From contig NZ_CP051144.1 of the NCBI RefSeq assembly GCF_012317385.1, positions 2,666,001-2,730,000 of the forward strand: DNA of 64,000 nt. The letters run 5' to 3'. The notes below the pieces were generated by a model, which was given only the letters and a program-made list of their open reading frames with translations, made no database searches and was not told the origin of the DNA. Source of the stretch: Romboutsia sp. CE17 (GTDB lineage Bacteria; Bacillota; Clostridia; Peptostreptococcales; Peptostreptococcaceae). Shown here piece by piece: positions 45,327 to 54,105 of this stretch. Position 1 is the stretch's first letter, and each line of letters starts with the position of its first letter. Made by a program: the position numbers and the translations under genes.

Positions 45327-45953
45327 TTATAAATCGTTTAGATTAATAACTCGATCTGCTGAATCAGAAACCTCTTTATCATGTGTAACACAAATTATTG
45401 TTTTGCCAGACTTTTTTATATCTTTAAGAATATCTATAACTTCTTTTTTATTTTTAGCATCTAGATTTCCAGTAGGCTCATCTGCTAAAACAAGTTCATA
45501 CGGTTTTAATATCATTCTTGCTATAGAGACTCTTTGTTGTTCTCCTCCACTTAAATAGCATACTTTTTTATTCAAATAACTACTATCAAGTCTAACTTTA
45601 ATAAGTGCATCATTGATATCTTTATTAGAAACTTTTTTATTATATTTTTTAGAAATATTAATATTTTCCTTAACAGTTTCATCTTGAATTAATAGAAAAT
45701 CTTGAAAAATATAACCAAAAAAATTTCTTCTAAGTTCTAGTATATCTTTTCTAGAAAAACTTGTTTTACCATATAAATTTAATTCTCCACTATCTGGTTT
45801 ATCTAATAATCCTATTATATTTAATAAGGTAGTCTTTCCTGTGCCACTTTCACCTGTTATACAGACAAATTCATTTTTTTTTATAGATAATGATATATTT
45901 GATAAAACTACTCTTTTATCAAAACTTTTATTAATGTTTTTTAATTCTATCAT
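45327..45953 (-). CDS. ABC transporter ATPase of a lactococcin-972-type locus
   Basis: 208 residues. Walker A is ITGESGTGKTTLLNIIGLL, the signature motif CYLSGGEQQRVSIARMI, and Walker B LVLADEPTGNLDA. It belongs to the MacB/LolD-like group typically found next to lactococcin 972 bacteriocin genes. Its start overlaps the stop of the 708-residue permease by four bases, so they form one transporter, presumed to protect the producer or export the toxin. Confidence 0.92.
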   Translation of the reverse strand: MIELKNINKSFDKRVVLSNISLSIKKNEFVCITGESGTGKTTLLNIIGLLDKPDSGELNLYGKTSFSRKDILELRRNFFGYIFQDFLLIQDETVKENINISKKYNKKVSNKDINDALIKVRLDSSYLNKKVCYLSGGEQQRVSIARMILKPYELVLADEPTGNLDAKNKKEVIDILKDIKKSGKTIICVTHDKEVSDSADRVINLNDL

Positions 45954-48076
45954 TTTAACTCACCTTTAATCAACTCAATCTCTCCTTTATAAATTAAAGC
46001 TTGATTTACAAATTTAGTAATAATAAAATCTATACATAGCATAGCAATACTAATCATAATTGTTATAATGGATATTTTTTTATAGACAATAGACATAAAT
46101 AAAAATACCAAAATGTACATATATAAATTTGATAAAAGTAAATCTCTATAAATACTTATAAAGTTATATCCATACAAACTCCTTATCGCTATTTTTGAAA
46201 TATAAGATTTATAATAAACATATGTTATGACTACAGTTAATGTAGTTAATATTAAAAATATAACTATAATGTTTAATATTAATCTATTTACTTCATCCTC
46301 TATTTCAATAATTTTTTCTCCTTTTCTATCATATACTGATGAGATTGAATTTAATTCAGTAGTATTATATTTTTGTGTAATATTCTTAACTTCTTCTAAT
46401 GCAGTGTATTCATTTTCTGCTTCTAAAAACATAAATACTCCTAAAGTTGATGCTAAAACTGAATTATCTATATTTTCAGTATATACAGTAACCAACGGAT
46501 CTTTGATACAGTTACGATAATCTCCACTATAACTATCATATGTAAAGTATGATTGGTTATTTTCTATGTAAATTAAGTTTACTCTTAAATCGTCAATTTC
46601 CTTTGTACTTAACTCTTTATTTCTCACTTCTTTATACATGTTAGGTATATGAACCCTTTGGAAATAAAACCATTCTCTATATGATTCTTTTATAGTATCT
46701 TCATATTTTTTAAATTTTTGTGGTACTAGTACATTTAAAACATCCTCGTTATTATCTATCTTATCAAGAACATTTTTTTTATCATAATAAGTTTTTATCG
46801 AGTTTCTTTTTAAATAATTTTTATCTACCATTATATTTCTACCATAAGGTGAATATAAATCATTCTCATTTTTTACATTCATTTTATAATTATAATCTAA
46901 ATCTTCATCTTTATTATTTATAATTGGTGAACGTTCAAAGTTAAGTGATTCAATTATGAATACTTTATTCAATTTACTTAAATCTCTATAAACGTTCAAT
47001 ATTTTTTCATTAAACTCATCTTCTAGTGCTAAATCTTCATATGCAGGAGAATACATTCCAGACATAATATAAAGGTTTTCAGTATTTTTCCACAAACTTA
47101 AACTCTCATTGTTTATATTAAGTGTCCTTATCTCAGTAGATAAATTTTTAAATGATAAAATTACTACTAATAATAAACAAAACTTTGATAAATTTGCAAT
47201 TAACCTTATATTTGAAAGTCTCTTTTTTTCATTCTTGCTATTTAAATTAATAAAACATAGTGAAAATAAAATAATTGAAATAAAAAATATAATACACACC
47301 ATAATTAAATTTAATAAAAACATTATTGGTATAAGTTCTAATAATATGTTTGTTAAATTACATAAGTACGTACTTCCAATCATAATTAAATTGCATAATA
47401 ATGCAGTTATAAATAATGTTTTATAAAAGATTTTATTTATAACACAATATATTTTTATTTTTGGATATCCCCACAATTCATAAACTAAATATTTCTTTTT
47501 ATTATTTAGATAATGAAAGAGAATTATAAAAAGAAAAGTAAATAGAAATAATGGAAATATCGATAAAAAACCAGTATCCATATACTTTAACAACTTTTTA
47601 AATAAAATATCAATTCCTTCATACTCTTCTTCTAAATCATCATAAAGTTGACCATATTCACTAAAGTCTTTTGAAAATTCACTGATAATATTTTTATCCT
47701 TAGTATTAAGGTAAAATAAATTTTTAAATCCAACGTTATAAATCTCATCAAAATTATGTACTTTTATCTCTTTATCAAATAGAAGGTTAGGTATAAGTAA
47801 TATTTCATTATAATCATCTTTTGTAGTAGAGTATATATCTATTTTATTGTTACTCAAAAAACTATATTGAGATATCTCTACATCATTCTTTTGAGAAAAA
47901 TGTATAATTTTATTCAAGAATTGTTGGTCTAAATTACTATTCTCATCAAAATGAAATATAACTCTTGTTTTGTCAAATAATAAATTACTAATTAAAGTTT
48001 TATTAATATGTATAAAATAAAATATATTCATCAATACAGTCAAAATAATGATTACTATTACTGACTTCTTTTTCAA
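45950..48076 (-). CDS. Bacteriocin-associated integral membrane protein
   Basis: 708 residues. One helix at the N-terminus (SVIVIIILTVLMNIFYFIHI), a large extracellular region, three central helices (about 175-285), a second extracellular region of over 250 residues, and three or four C-terminal helices (about 600-690), the layout of the putative immunity permeases that accompany lactococcin 972 homologs. It works with the ATPase encoded next. It lies 31 bases after the bacteriocin gene. Confidence 0.85.
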   Translation of the reverse strand: MKKKSVIVIIILTVLMNIFYFIHINKTLISNLLFDKTRVIFHFDENSNLDQQFLNKIIHFSQKNDVEISQYSFLSNNKIDIYSTTKDDYNEILLIPNLLFDKEIKVHNFDEIYNVGFKNLFYLNTKDKNIISEFSKDFSEYGQLYDDLEEEYEGIDILFKKLLKYMDTGFLSIFPLFLFTFLFIILFHYLNNKKKYLVYELWGYPKIKIYCVINKIFYKTLFITALLCNLIMIGSTYLCNLTNILLELIPIMFLLNLIMVCIIFFISIILFSLCFINLNSKNEKKRLSNIRLIANLSKFCLLLVVILSFKNLSTEIRTLNINNESLSLWKNTENLYIMSGMYSPAYEDLALEDEFNEKILNVYRDLSKLNKVFIIESLNFERSPIINNKDEDLDYNYKMNVKNENDLYSPYGRNIMVDKNYLKRNSIKTYYDKKNVLDKIDNNEDVLNVLVPQKFKKYEDTIKESYREWFYFQRVHIPNMYKEVRNKELSTKEIDDLRVNLIYIENNQSYFTYDSYSGDYRNCIKDPLVTVYTENIDNSVLASTLGVFMFLEAENEYTALEEVKNITQKYNTTELNSISSVYDRKGEKIIEIEDEVNRLILNIIVIFLILTTLTVVITYVYYKSYISKIAIRSLYGYNFISIYRDLLLSNLYMYILVFLFMSIVYKKISIITIMISIAMLCIDFIITKFVNQALIYKGEIELIKGELK

Positions 48077-48107
48077 ATAACTAACCTCCTTTTTAATTTA
48101 TTTATAC

Positions 48108-48521
48108 TTATTTAGTAGCTCCAAAAACTCTATTCCCGAATGCTGTTTGGGAAACCCAAGGTGAAACAGCTGTTATACCTTTAGATACCCATTTACTTCT
48201 TTTTGGCTCGGCACTAGTAGAGTTCTTTGCTGAAGATCTATGTTCTTTTGTACTATGATAATAATTACCTTTAAATTCACGTCCATCTTTCCATGTAGTC
48301 CAAAGTTTTCCTCCTGCAACATCAACTTTGTCTCCATCTATAGTTGATCTGGTATTTTGATTAATCATTGAAAAAGCTTCATTTTGCATAATTGGATTAT
48401 ATACCTCCATCCCAATACCTTCTTCTGAAACAATTAATGAAGAATCAGCAAAAGCTGATGTAGGTGTAACTAATAATGCTGTTGCTAAACTTAAAAACAC
48501 AAATTTTTTCATTACTTTCAT
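48108..48521 (-). CDS. Lactococcin 972 family bacteriocin precursor
   Basis: 137 residues. Signal peptide 1-25 (KKFVFLSLATALLVTPTSAFA). The C-terminal half has the family features GGKLWTTWKDGREFKGNYYHSTKEHRSSA and SKWVSKGITAVSPWVSQTAFGNRVFG. Lactococcin 972 is a secreted, unmodified bacteriocin that binds lipid II and blocks septum formation. ATG 48521 follows GGAGGTTTTATTTT. Followed by permease, ATPase and the 43-residue peptide, it forms a complete toxin-protection operon. Confidence 0.9.
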   Translation of the reverse strand: MKVMKKFVFLSLATALLVTPTSAFADSSLIVSEEGIGMEVYNPIMQNEAFSMINQNTRSTIDGDKVDVAGGKLWTTWKDGREFKGNYYHSTKEHRSSAKNSTSAEPKRSKWVSKGITAVSPWVSQTAFGNRVFGATK

Positions 48522-48746
48522 AAAATAAAACCTCCATACTAAAATTATTAAATTTTATAAATTTATTATAAATTAACATTTTTTCCAAAATTTGTAAATA
48601 GTTATTGCTAACCAGTCATTAACTGTAGCTACCTGGTAATAAACATAAAGAATTACTAGAATTTCATCTTACAGATTAATTATTTTTGCATAAAAATAGG
48701 TAGTCAATTTAATTACTTAACTAGCTATTACTAAAACCTCGCTCCG

Positions 48747-48767
48747 TTACTTATGATACGGTTCTCC
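48747..48767 (-). repeat. rlmH-type att-like site 2
   Basis: GAACCGTATCATAAGTAA (48747-48764) differs from the end of rlmH by one base and keeps the reading EPYHK-stop. Same orientation. It shares a further block, GAGGTGTAAC, 5' to it with the site at 27928. It separates the tet module from the bacteriocin module. Confidence 0.7.
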
Positions 48768-48791
48768 GTTACACCTCCAAAGGAGCACGTT

Positions 48792-49325
48792 TTACTTTAA
48801 TTGTTCTAAAGCCTTACATTTTTTAAGCTCTTTCATAAGTTCTTTCTCTATTTCTTTATCTAAATATCTCCTTGGAATTATATGAGCTACAAATCCACTT
48901 ATATATATAAGGATCATATCTTCGTAAACTTTTACATCTTTTATACTTTCTAACGATACTGTTTCTGATATAGAATCCCCTTTTACTACTATTGTCCCAT
49001 CAATAATTTCTAAAGTCTTACTTCCAAATATTGATGAATTATCTCCTTAACTTATGAGTTTATCAGTTTCTTTAGCTACTAATTTTTTGTATTGCTTAGG
49101 ATATGTTAAAATCCAAATGACTAAAAAAACTATCGCTACTATAATCCAATATATATTCGGTTGATTAAATATCCCCGTTCCTGTAAAGTAGATTGGTATA
49201 GAAAGTACTATGGGTACAGCATATCTAAGTATGTTAAATGTACTTTTCTGTGATTTCGAGTTTTCTAAATGATGTAAATTGAAGCTTATATAGTCATCTT
49301 TTGTTATTTTAAAGTCGATTTTCAT
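48792..49325 (-). pseudogene. YcxB-like membrane protein, interrupted by a stop codon
   Basis: 178 codons with a single in-frame stop. Residues 1-92 match the intact copy at 27988-28509 (YISFNLHHLENSKSQKSTFN against YINFNLYHLENSKSHKNTFN). Then TAA replaces the Glu codon in the LREGDNSS stretch, and the frame continues GDNSSIFGSKTLEIIDGTIVV to the end HIIPRRYLDKEIEKELMKEL. Ancestral gene intact apart from this change; reinitiation is unlikely to restore the helices. Confidence 0.82.
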
Positions 49326-49409
49326 TTGTGCGTCCCCTTATTATTAAAAACTTTATTTACATTATATTACAAATTTCAAGCACTTACAATTAAGCATAGT
49401 AACATGAAA

Positions 49410-49450
49410 AAAGGAAGGGTCTTCATCTTCTTCAGACGACCCTTCCTTTA
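49410..49450 (-). terminator. Terminator after tetB(P)
   Basis: On the minus strand GGAAGGGTC pairs with GACCCTTCC, followed by TTTTTTC; 65 bases past the tetB(P) stop. Confidence 0.85.
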
Positions 49451-49515
49451 CTTTTAGGCTTTGAATGTCTTATATTTAAATCCTACATATAAAAATTTAA
49501 CTTATCTATTTAAAT

Positions 49516-51474
49516 TTAATCTCTAATTGCGTTTAGTTTATGAAGCAAATACTCTTTTTTATTCAATGGATCATACGTTGTTTTTTTGCGTGCTTTTGAA
49601 AATTCAGCTGAAGCTTCCTTATACCCATAAAATTTTGTCACAAACATTCCTCTACCTTCTGTATATGAAGCTATTTTCATTTTATATTCTTTTGAATTTT
49701 CTACTGGAATTAATCCCTTTATTGAGAATTCATCCCCTATAACAATAGGATTATCAAAGGTTGCCCTCATAGTTTCTAAATCCCATACCGCTTTGCTTAA
49801 AGCATTTTGAGGAATCTTTAACTCAAACTCATGTAATGGCTCTAATAAAACAGTTTGTGCTTTATATAATGCTTCCATGAATACCATAGGTGTCACATTT
49901 CTAAAATCTGCTGGAGTGCTGGCTGGACTAAAAAATTCACCACAGCTAAGAGTGACTTTTACATCTGTAACCTCCCATCCAAATAATCCTTGTTTACTTG
50001 TCTTAATAACTGCTTCTTCAATTGCATTTTGAAAAGATTTTGGCAATGACCCTACTGAAACATTAGAAATATACCTAAGACCTTCGCCTCTCCCTGCTGG
50101 TTCTATTTCTAAGCCTACTGTCGCCCAAAATGGATTTAAGTCTTCCTGCATATGCATTATTGACGCTCCAAAACCTTTAGGTGTTTCCTTATAGATAGTC
50201 TCAATATTCGAAAACTCTACTTTTATTCCATATAAATCATCTAACATGGAACTTAGTATTTCCATTTGAACTTCACCGAATAAGTTGACATAAATTTCTT
50301 TATCTATGTCATTCATCTCTAATTCTAGTAGTGGATCTTCCTCTGCAAGTAATGTTAATGCTTTAAATAGCTCTGGATTTTTTTCTTTATCAATTGCAGA
50401 AATTGTTGTTTTTAATGCTGGTTTAGCTATAGATATATTTTTAATTTTATCATTTGAAATTCCAATAACATCTCCCACTTGGAAACTTGTAAGTCCATAT
50501 AAAATACCTATATCCCCTGCTTCTATCCTCTGTGCTTCAACAACTCCCCCATTTTCTAACCTATTAATTTTCTTTACTTTTTCTGCTATCTCCTTATTAG
50601 GTACTTGAATTTTATCTCTTACAGATATTTTTCCTCCAAATAATCTTACATAAACCTTCTTTTCATTTTTACTTGTTCTTTCGATTTTAAATACTACTCC
50701 AGATAAATCACTTTCACAATCATCACCTGCAAATGGAAAATAACTACAAATTCCATCTAATAAGTCTTCAACTCCAAGTCCAATTGCTGCCGCACCACAA
50801 AATACTGGATATAGACTTCCTTCACTTGCATATAATGAAAGCTTTTCTTGTATTTCTTCTTTATCAGGTTCTATTCCACCAATATATCTTTCTAAAAATG
50901 CTTCGTCTAAGTCTGATAAAACATCAATAGCATCATCATTTATCATGCATGTATCAAATAGTTTTTTTATATAAACAGCTTTGCTTCCTACATCATATAC
51001 TTCTTGTAATCTAACTACTTTATTGGACATATTCTTCTTTATATCTTCAAATACTTTATTGAAATTTGCCCCAATTCTATCTAGCTTATTTACAAAAATT
51101 ATTGTTGGAATGTTTAACTCCTTTAATGTCTCAAATAATATTCTTGTTTGTGACTGAATACCCTCTACTCCTGATATAACTAGTATCGCTCCATCTAAAA
51201 CACTTAATGAACGTTCAACTTCCGAAATAAAATCCACATGTCCTGGAGTATCAACAATATTAACCTTGACATTATTCCAATTAAAAGATATGGTTGATGA
51301 TTTAATGGTAATCCCTCTCTTACGCTCAAGCTCCATAGAATCCGTCTGTGTATTGCCTAAATCAACTCTTCCAACTGATTTTATAGCTCCACTATAATAT
51401 AATAAGTTTTCTGTTATAGTTGTTTTTCCTGCATCCACGTGTGCTACGATTCCTATATTAATTATTTTCTTCAT
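49516..51474 (-). CDS. tetB(P): Tetracycline resistance ribosomal protection protein TetB(P)
   Basis: From ATG 51472-51474 (after GGAGGTATTGATT) the protein has 652 residues, the length of Clostridium perfringens TetB(P). GTPase motifs: GIVAHVDAGKTT (G1), RGITI (G2), VDTPGHVDF (G3), NKLDR (G4). Domains II-V of the EF-G-like fold follow (LFGEVQMEILSSML, PAGRGEGLRY). It removes tetracycline from the ribosome. Its start overlaps the end of tetA(P) by 17 bases (51458-51474), the overlap I recall for the tet(P) operon. Confidence 0.95.
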   Translation of the reverse strand: MKKIINIGIVAHVDAGKTTITENLLYYSGAIKSVGRVDLGNTQTDSMELERKRGITIKSSTISFNWNNVKVNIVDTPGHVDFISEVERSLSVLDGAILVISGVEGIQSQTRILFETLKELNIPTIIFVNKLDRIGANFNKVFEDIKKNMSNKVVRLQEVYDVGSKAVYIKKLFDTCMINDDAIDVLSDLDEAFLERYIGGIEPDKEEIQEKLSLYASEGSLYPVFCGAAAIGLGVEDLLDGICSYFPFAGDDCESDLSGVVFKIERTSKNEKKVYVRLFGGKISVRDKIQVPNKEIAEKVKKINRLENGGVVEAQRIEAGDIGILYGLTSFQVGDVIGISNDKIKNISIAKPALKTTISAIDKEKNPELFKALTLLAEEDPLLELEMNDIDKEIYVNLFGEVQMEILSSMLDDLYGIKVEFSNIETIYKETPKGFGASIMHMQEDLNPFWATVGLEIEPAGRGEGLRYISNVSVGSLPKSFQNAIEEAVIKTSKQGLFGWEVTDVKVTLSCGEFFSPASTPADFRNVTPMVFMEALYKAQTVLLEPLHEFELKIPQNALSKAVWDLETMRATFDNPIVIGDEFSIKGLIPVENSKEYKMKIASYTEGRGMFVTKFYGYKEASAEFSKARKKTTYDPLNKKEYLLHKLNAIRD

Positions 51475-52720
51475 AATCAATACCTCCAACTCTATCAACC
51501 ACCTTTTTATCCATTATCATAGCAACAATATATAACACTAATACCGGTGTTACTAATAACGAAGTACATGCTATACCCATACTCACTGAAATATTTGTAG
51601 CTATGATTCCTATAATTGGTCCACCTAAAATTTGACCTAAGGAATTTATTTGTCCATTTATAGAAAGTACAGTAGATCTGGCCTTGTCATCTATATGTCC
51701 ATTAAGCCATGCACTAAATATAGGTTCATTTATAGTTCTAAAGGTACTTGTCGCTAAATAAGCTATTAGCATTAAGTTAAATCTTTTTGTAATAGCAAAT
51801 ATGAACATAAATGATATATAAAATATATTTATACATAATAACAGCTTTCCATTTTTATTCTTATCATCATCCTTAAGCTTCTTTTCCATAAAATGCATTA
51901 CTATAGCACTCAATATCATTCCTGCAATTCCAAAAATTCCGAACCAAGTCACTGGTTTAAGGTTTCCAAGTTTAGGAAGCATAGTATCTTGTAAAAAATG
52001 CATATTAGAAAGTCTATCATAACCTTCACTGGATAATCCATAAAATAAAGTTACTGAAAGCAAAATTATAATTATAGGTTTATTTTTTATAAATTTAAGA
52101 CCAGATTTAAAGGTATATCCCATCTTTTTAAAAGTATTTAAATCCTCTGGAGCAGATGATTTAAAATTATTTTCTGGCATATATAACCATAAAAATAATG
52201 CAAGAATTATAAATAAGACTCCACTAACTATAATAGGTAGTCTTACAGATAAATTAGCTATTACAGTGCTTAGTACTATTCCAATAACCGATCCTATCTG
52301 TCCTGCTTGTGCTCCCTTTATATAAATTTTATCCAAATCTTTATCTTTCTCTTCTTCCGCAATCCAAGCTTCAACAGATCCACTAATAAAAGTAGAACCT
52401 AATCCCCATACAATCTGTGCTACAAGTACGAAAACGAAACTAGAAATAGAACCTTCTAAAATAAATCCCACTCCTGTTAAAACTACACCAATAACAATAG
52501 ATAGTTTACGACTGTACACATCTGCAACTATTCCTGTAGGAATTTCAAATATAAAGCATGCTACTTCTAAAGTAGTTCCAACAAGTATAAGCTGAAGTGG
52601 ATTTAAATGCACCGTTTCAATGTGATACACTATCATAACTGTAGCTACTAGTGAAAAACACATTGCTGTAATAGCTGAAAATAATAAATAAGTTTTATAT
52701 GCTGAAAGTTTATTAACCAT
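51458..52720 (-). CDS. tetA(P): Tetracycline efflux protein TetA(P)
   Basis: 420 residues, an MFS-type pump with twelve helices. LEVACFIFEIPTGIVADVYSRK places Glu52, Glu59, Asp67 and Arg71 where residues needed for TetA(P) function have been described. It pumps tetracyclines out of the cell. Together with tetB(P) it is the two-gene tet(P) operon best known from conjugative plasmids of C. perfringens; here it lies next to an rlmH att-like site. Its ATG sits within the stop of a 27-residue upstream ORF. Confidence 0.95.
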   Translation of the reverse strand: MVNKLSAYKTYLLFSAITAMCFSLVATVMIVYHIETVHLNPLQLILVGTTLEVACFIFEIPTGIVADVYSRKLSIVIGVVLTGVGFILEGSISSFVFVLVAQIVWGLGSTFISGSVEAWIAEEEKDKDLDKIYIKGAQAGQIGSVIGIVLSTVIANLSVRLPIIVSGVLFIILALFLWLYMPENNFKSSAPEDLNTFKKMGYTFKSGLKFIKNKPIIIILLSVTLFYGLSSEGYDRLSNMHFLQDTMLPKLGNLKPVTWFGIFGIAGMILSAIVMHFMEKKLKDDDKNKNGKLLLCINIFYISFMFIFAITKRFNLMLIAYLATSTFRTINEPIFSAWLNGHIDDKARSTVLSINGQINSLGQILGGPIIGIIATNISVSMGIACTSLLVTPVLVLYIVAMIMDKKVVDRVGGIDYEENN

Positions 52721-52796
52721 TAATAATCACCATCCTAGTATTTTTAAAAAAATTTATTTGTTTTTCATAATCTTCATATTTAAATATATAAATCAT
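52713..52796 (-). CDS. 27-residue leader ORF overlapping tetA(P)
   Basis: ATG 52794-52796 follows AAGGAGATTATTTTG. The frame (MIYIFKYEDYEKQINFFKNT and on) ends at TAA 52713-52715, inside the sequence AATGGTTAA that also contains the tetA(P) ATG, so the two are translationally coupled. It lies just after the terminator at 52823-52851. Confidence 0.6.
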   Translation of the reverse strand: MIYIFKYEDYEKQINFFKNTRMVIING

Positions 52797-52822
52797 CAAA
52801 ATAATCTCCTTAAATAAAAAAA

Positions 52823-52855
52823 GCTGTAAGTGAACATAATTCACTTACAGCCTCA
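52823..52855 (-). terminator. Leader terminator 2 of tetA(P)
   Basis: GCTGTAAGTGAA pairs with TTCACTTACAGC, followed by TTTTTTTATTT. It stands between the promoter and tetA(P), so it should attenuate expression. Confidence 0.85.
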
Positions 52856-52859
52856 TAAT

Positions 52860-53283
52860 TATATAACCTAAATATAAACATGAAATATACAACTTTAATT
52901 TATATAACTTATGATTAAGCTATGCAAATTAAAGTCTTATATCATATCTATAAATATAGTAAAAATAGGCATAAAAATACCGTGTTTAGAACACAGTTTT
53001 CCTATTCTTCAAATAAAGATGTAATATGCTCATTATAATACTGATTATTTTTAGAGTACACAAATAGACATGGTAATATCAATATTATTAATAATTGTTT
53101 CTACCACAAATAAACCTTGAGTTATCCAAGATTTTTTTCATATACTTTTTAAAATAATCCTTATTCAGTTAGTTTAGTTAAAAACTACCTCTTTGCGCAT
53201 ATTTACATCTCCTTTACATTTATATTTTTCATGTTTATATTTTAGTATAATTACATTATATATAAACTTTTATTTTTTTTCAA
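52860..53283 (-). promoter_or_regulatory. tetA(P) promoter and attenuation leader
   Basis: Promoter TTGAAA (53278-53283), 17-base spacer, TATAAT (53255-53260). The leader is about 450 bases. It has a good ribosome-binding site and eight-codon ORF (MRKEVVFN, ATG near 53195), a possible 17-codon ORF (MKKILDNSRFICGRNNY), a first terminator-like hairpin (CTGTGTT..AACACGG, 52979-52998) and the second terminator at 52823-52851. Tetracycline-stalled ribosomes on the short ORFs could favour read-through. Nothing else is seen up to rlmH. Confidence 0.65.
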
Positions 53284-53608
53284 TACTTTTATATTCATAT
53301 TTATCCAAATTCAATTGAAACTTTATTACTTCAAATAACTTATATACACAAAAGAATAACTACTAACTTTAACCTAAATCTGAAATGAATATAAAAAATA
53401 TATTTGTGGAATGTTTTACAATTTCTTTCAATACTATAGATTAGAAAAAACAAATTCTAATTTGCTGAAATAGGTGAAAAACGAAGAACCTATGAATAAA
53501 ACTACAATAACCTACAAAAATTCAAATTTTAGATTTTTGTGAGTTTCATTGCAGAATTAAAGCAGACCTACCTTTCATTTATATATCCAATTTTGGTAAA
53601 GTTCGCAC

Positions 53609-53626
53609 TTACTTGTGATACGGTTC
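53609..53626 (-). repeat. att-like site 1 (attB core within rlmH 3' end)
   Basis: GAACCGTATCACAAGTAA, the last codons of rlmH (E-P-Y-H-K-stop). The equivalent position in staphylococcal orfX/rlmH is the SCC attachment core (GAAGC-TATCATAA-TGA). Four related copies lie at 48747, 44348, 36264 and 27928. Confidence 0.75.
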
Positions 53627-54088
53627 ACCATTATTTATTCTATAAGCTCTATATACTTGTTCTAATAATATTAACCTCATTAGCTGATGTGGAAAAGTCA
53701 TCTTAGAAAAAGATAACTTATAATCAGCTCTACTTAATACTTCATCAGATAATCCTAAAGATCCACCAATTACAAAAGTAATATGACTACTACCTCTAAT
53801 AGCAAGCTTGCTCATAGTATCTGCCAACTCTTCAGAAGATAAGTTTTTTCCATCAATAGCTAAAGCTATGACATAGCTATTACTCTTAATTTTGCTAAGA
53901 ATTTTTTTACCTTCTTTATCTTTTATCATAAGCATTTCTTTATCACTTAAATTTTCTGGAGCCTTTTCATCATCTAGCTCTACTATATCAAGCTTACAAT
54001 ATTTAGATAATCTTTTTTTAAATTCATCTATACCTAACTTTAAATATTTTTCTTTAATTTTTCCGACACAAACTATGTTTATATTCAT
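53609..54088 (-). CDS. rlmH: 23S rRNA pseudouridine-1915 N3-methyltransferase
   Basis: 159 residues, full length. SPOUT methyltransferase features: [20 protein letters not shown] at the start, [27 protein letters not shown], and the C-terminal knot [35 protein letters not shown]. It methylates pseudouridine 1915 in helix 69 of 23S rRNA. In staphylococci this gene (orfX) is the insertion point of SCC elements, which leave the protein intact because the att core is its own 3' end. The same appears true here. Confidence 0.97.
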   Translation of the reverse strand: MNINIVCVGKIKEKYLKLGIDEFKKRLSKYCKLDIVELDDEKAPENLSDKEMLMIKDKEGKKILSKIKSNSYVIALAIDGKNLSSEELADTMSKLAIRGSSHITFVIGGSLGLSDEVLSRADYKLSFSKMTFPHQLMRLILLEQVYRAYRINNGEPYHK

Positions 54089-54105
54089 ATATATCTCCTT
54101 AACCT

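Noticed and set aside
27928-53626. A Ccr-type or other site-specific recombinase inside the island
   Set aside because: I looked through the proteins and found only the IS6-like transposase, so the mobilising enzyme is not in this window.
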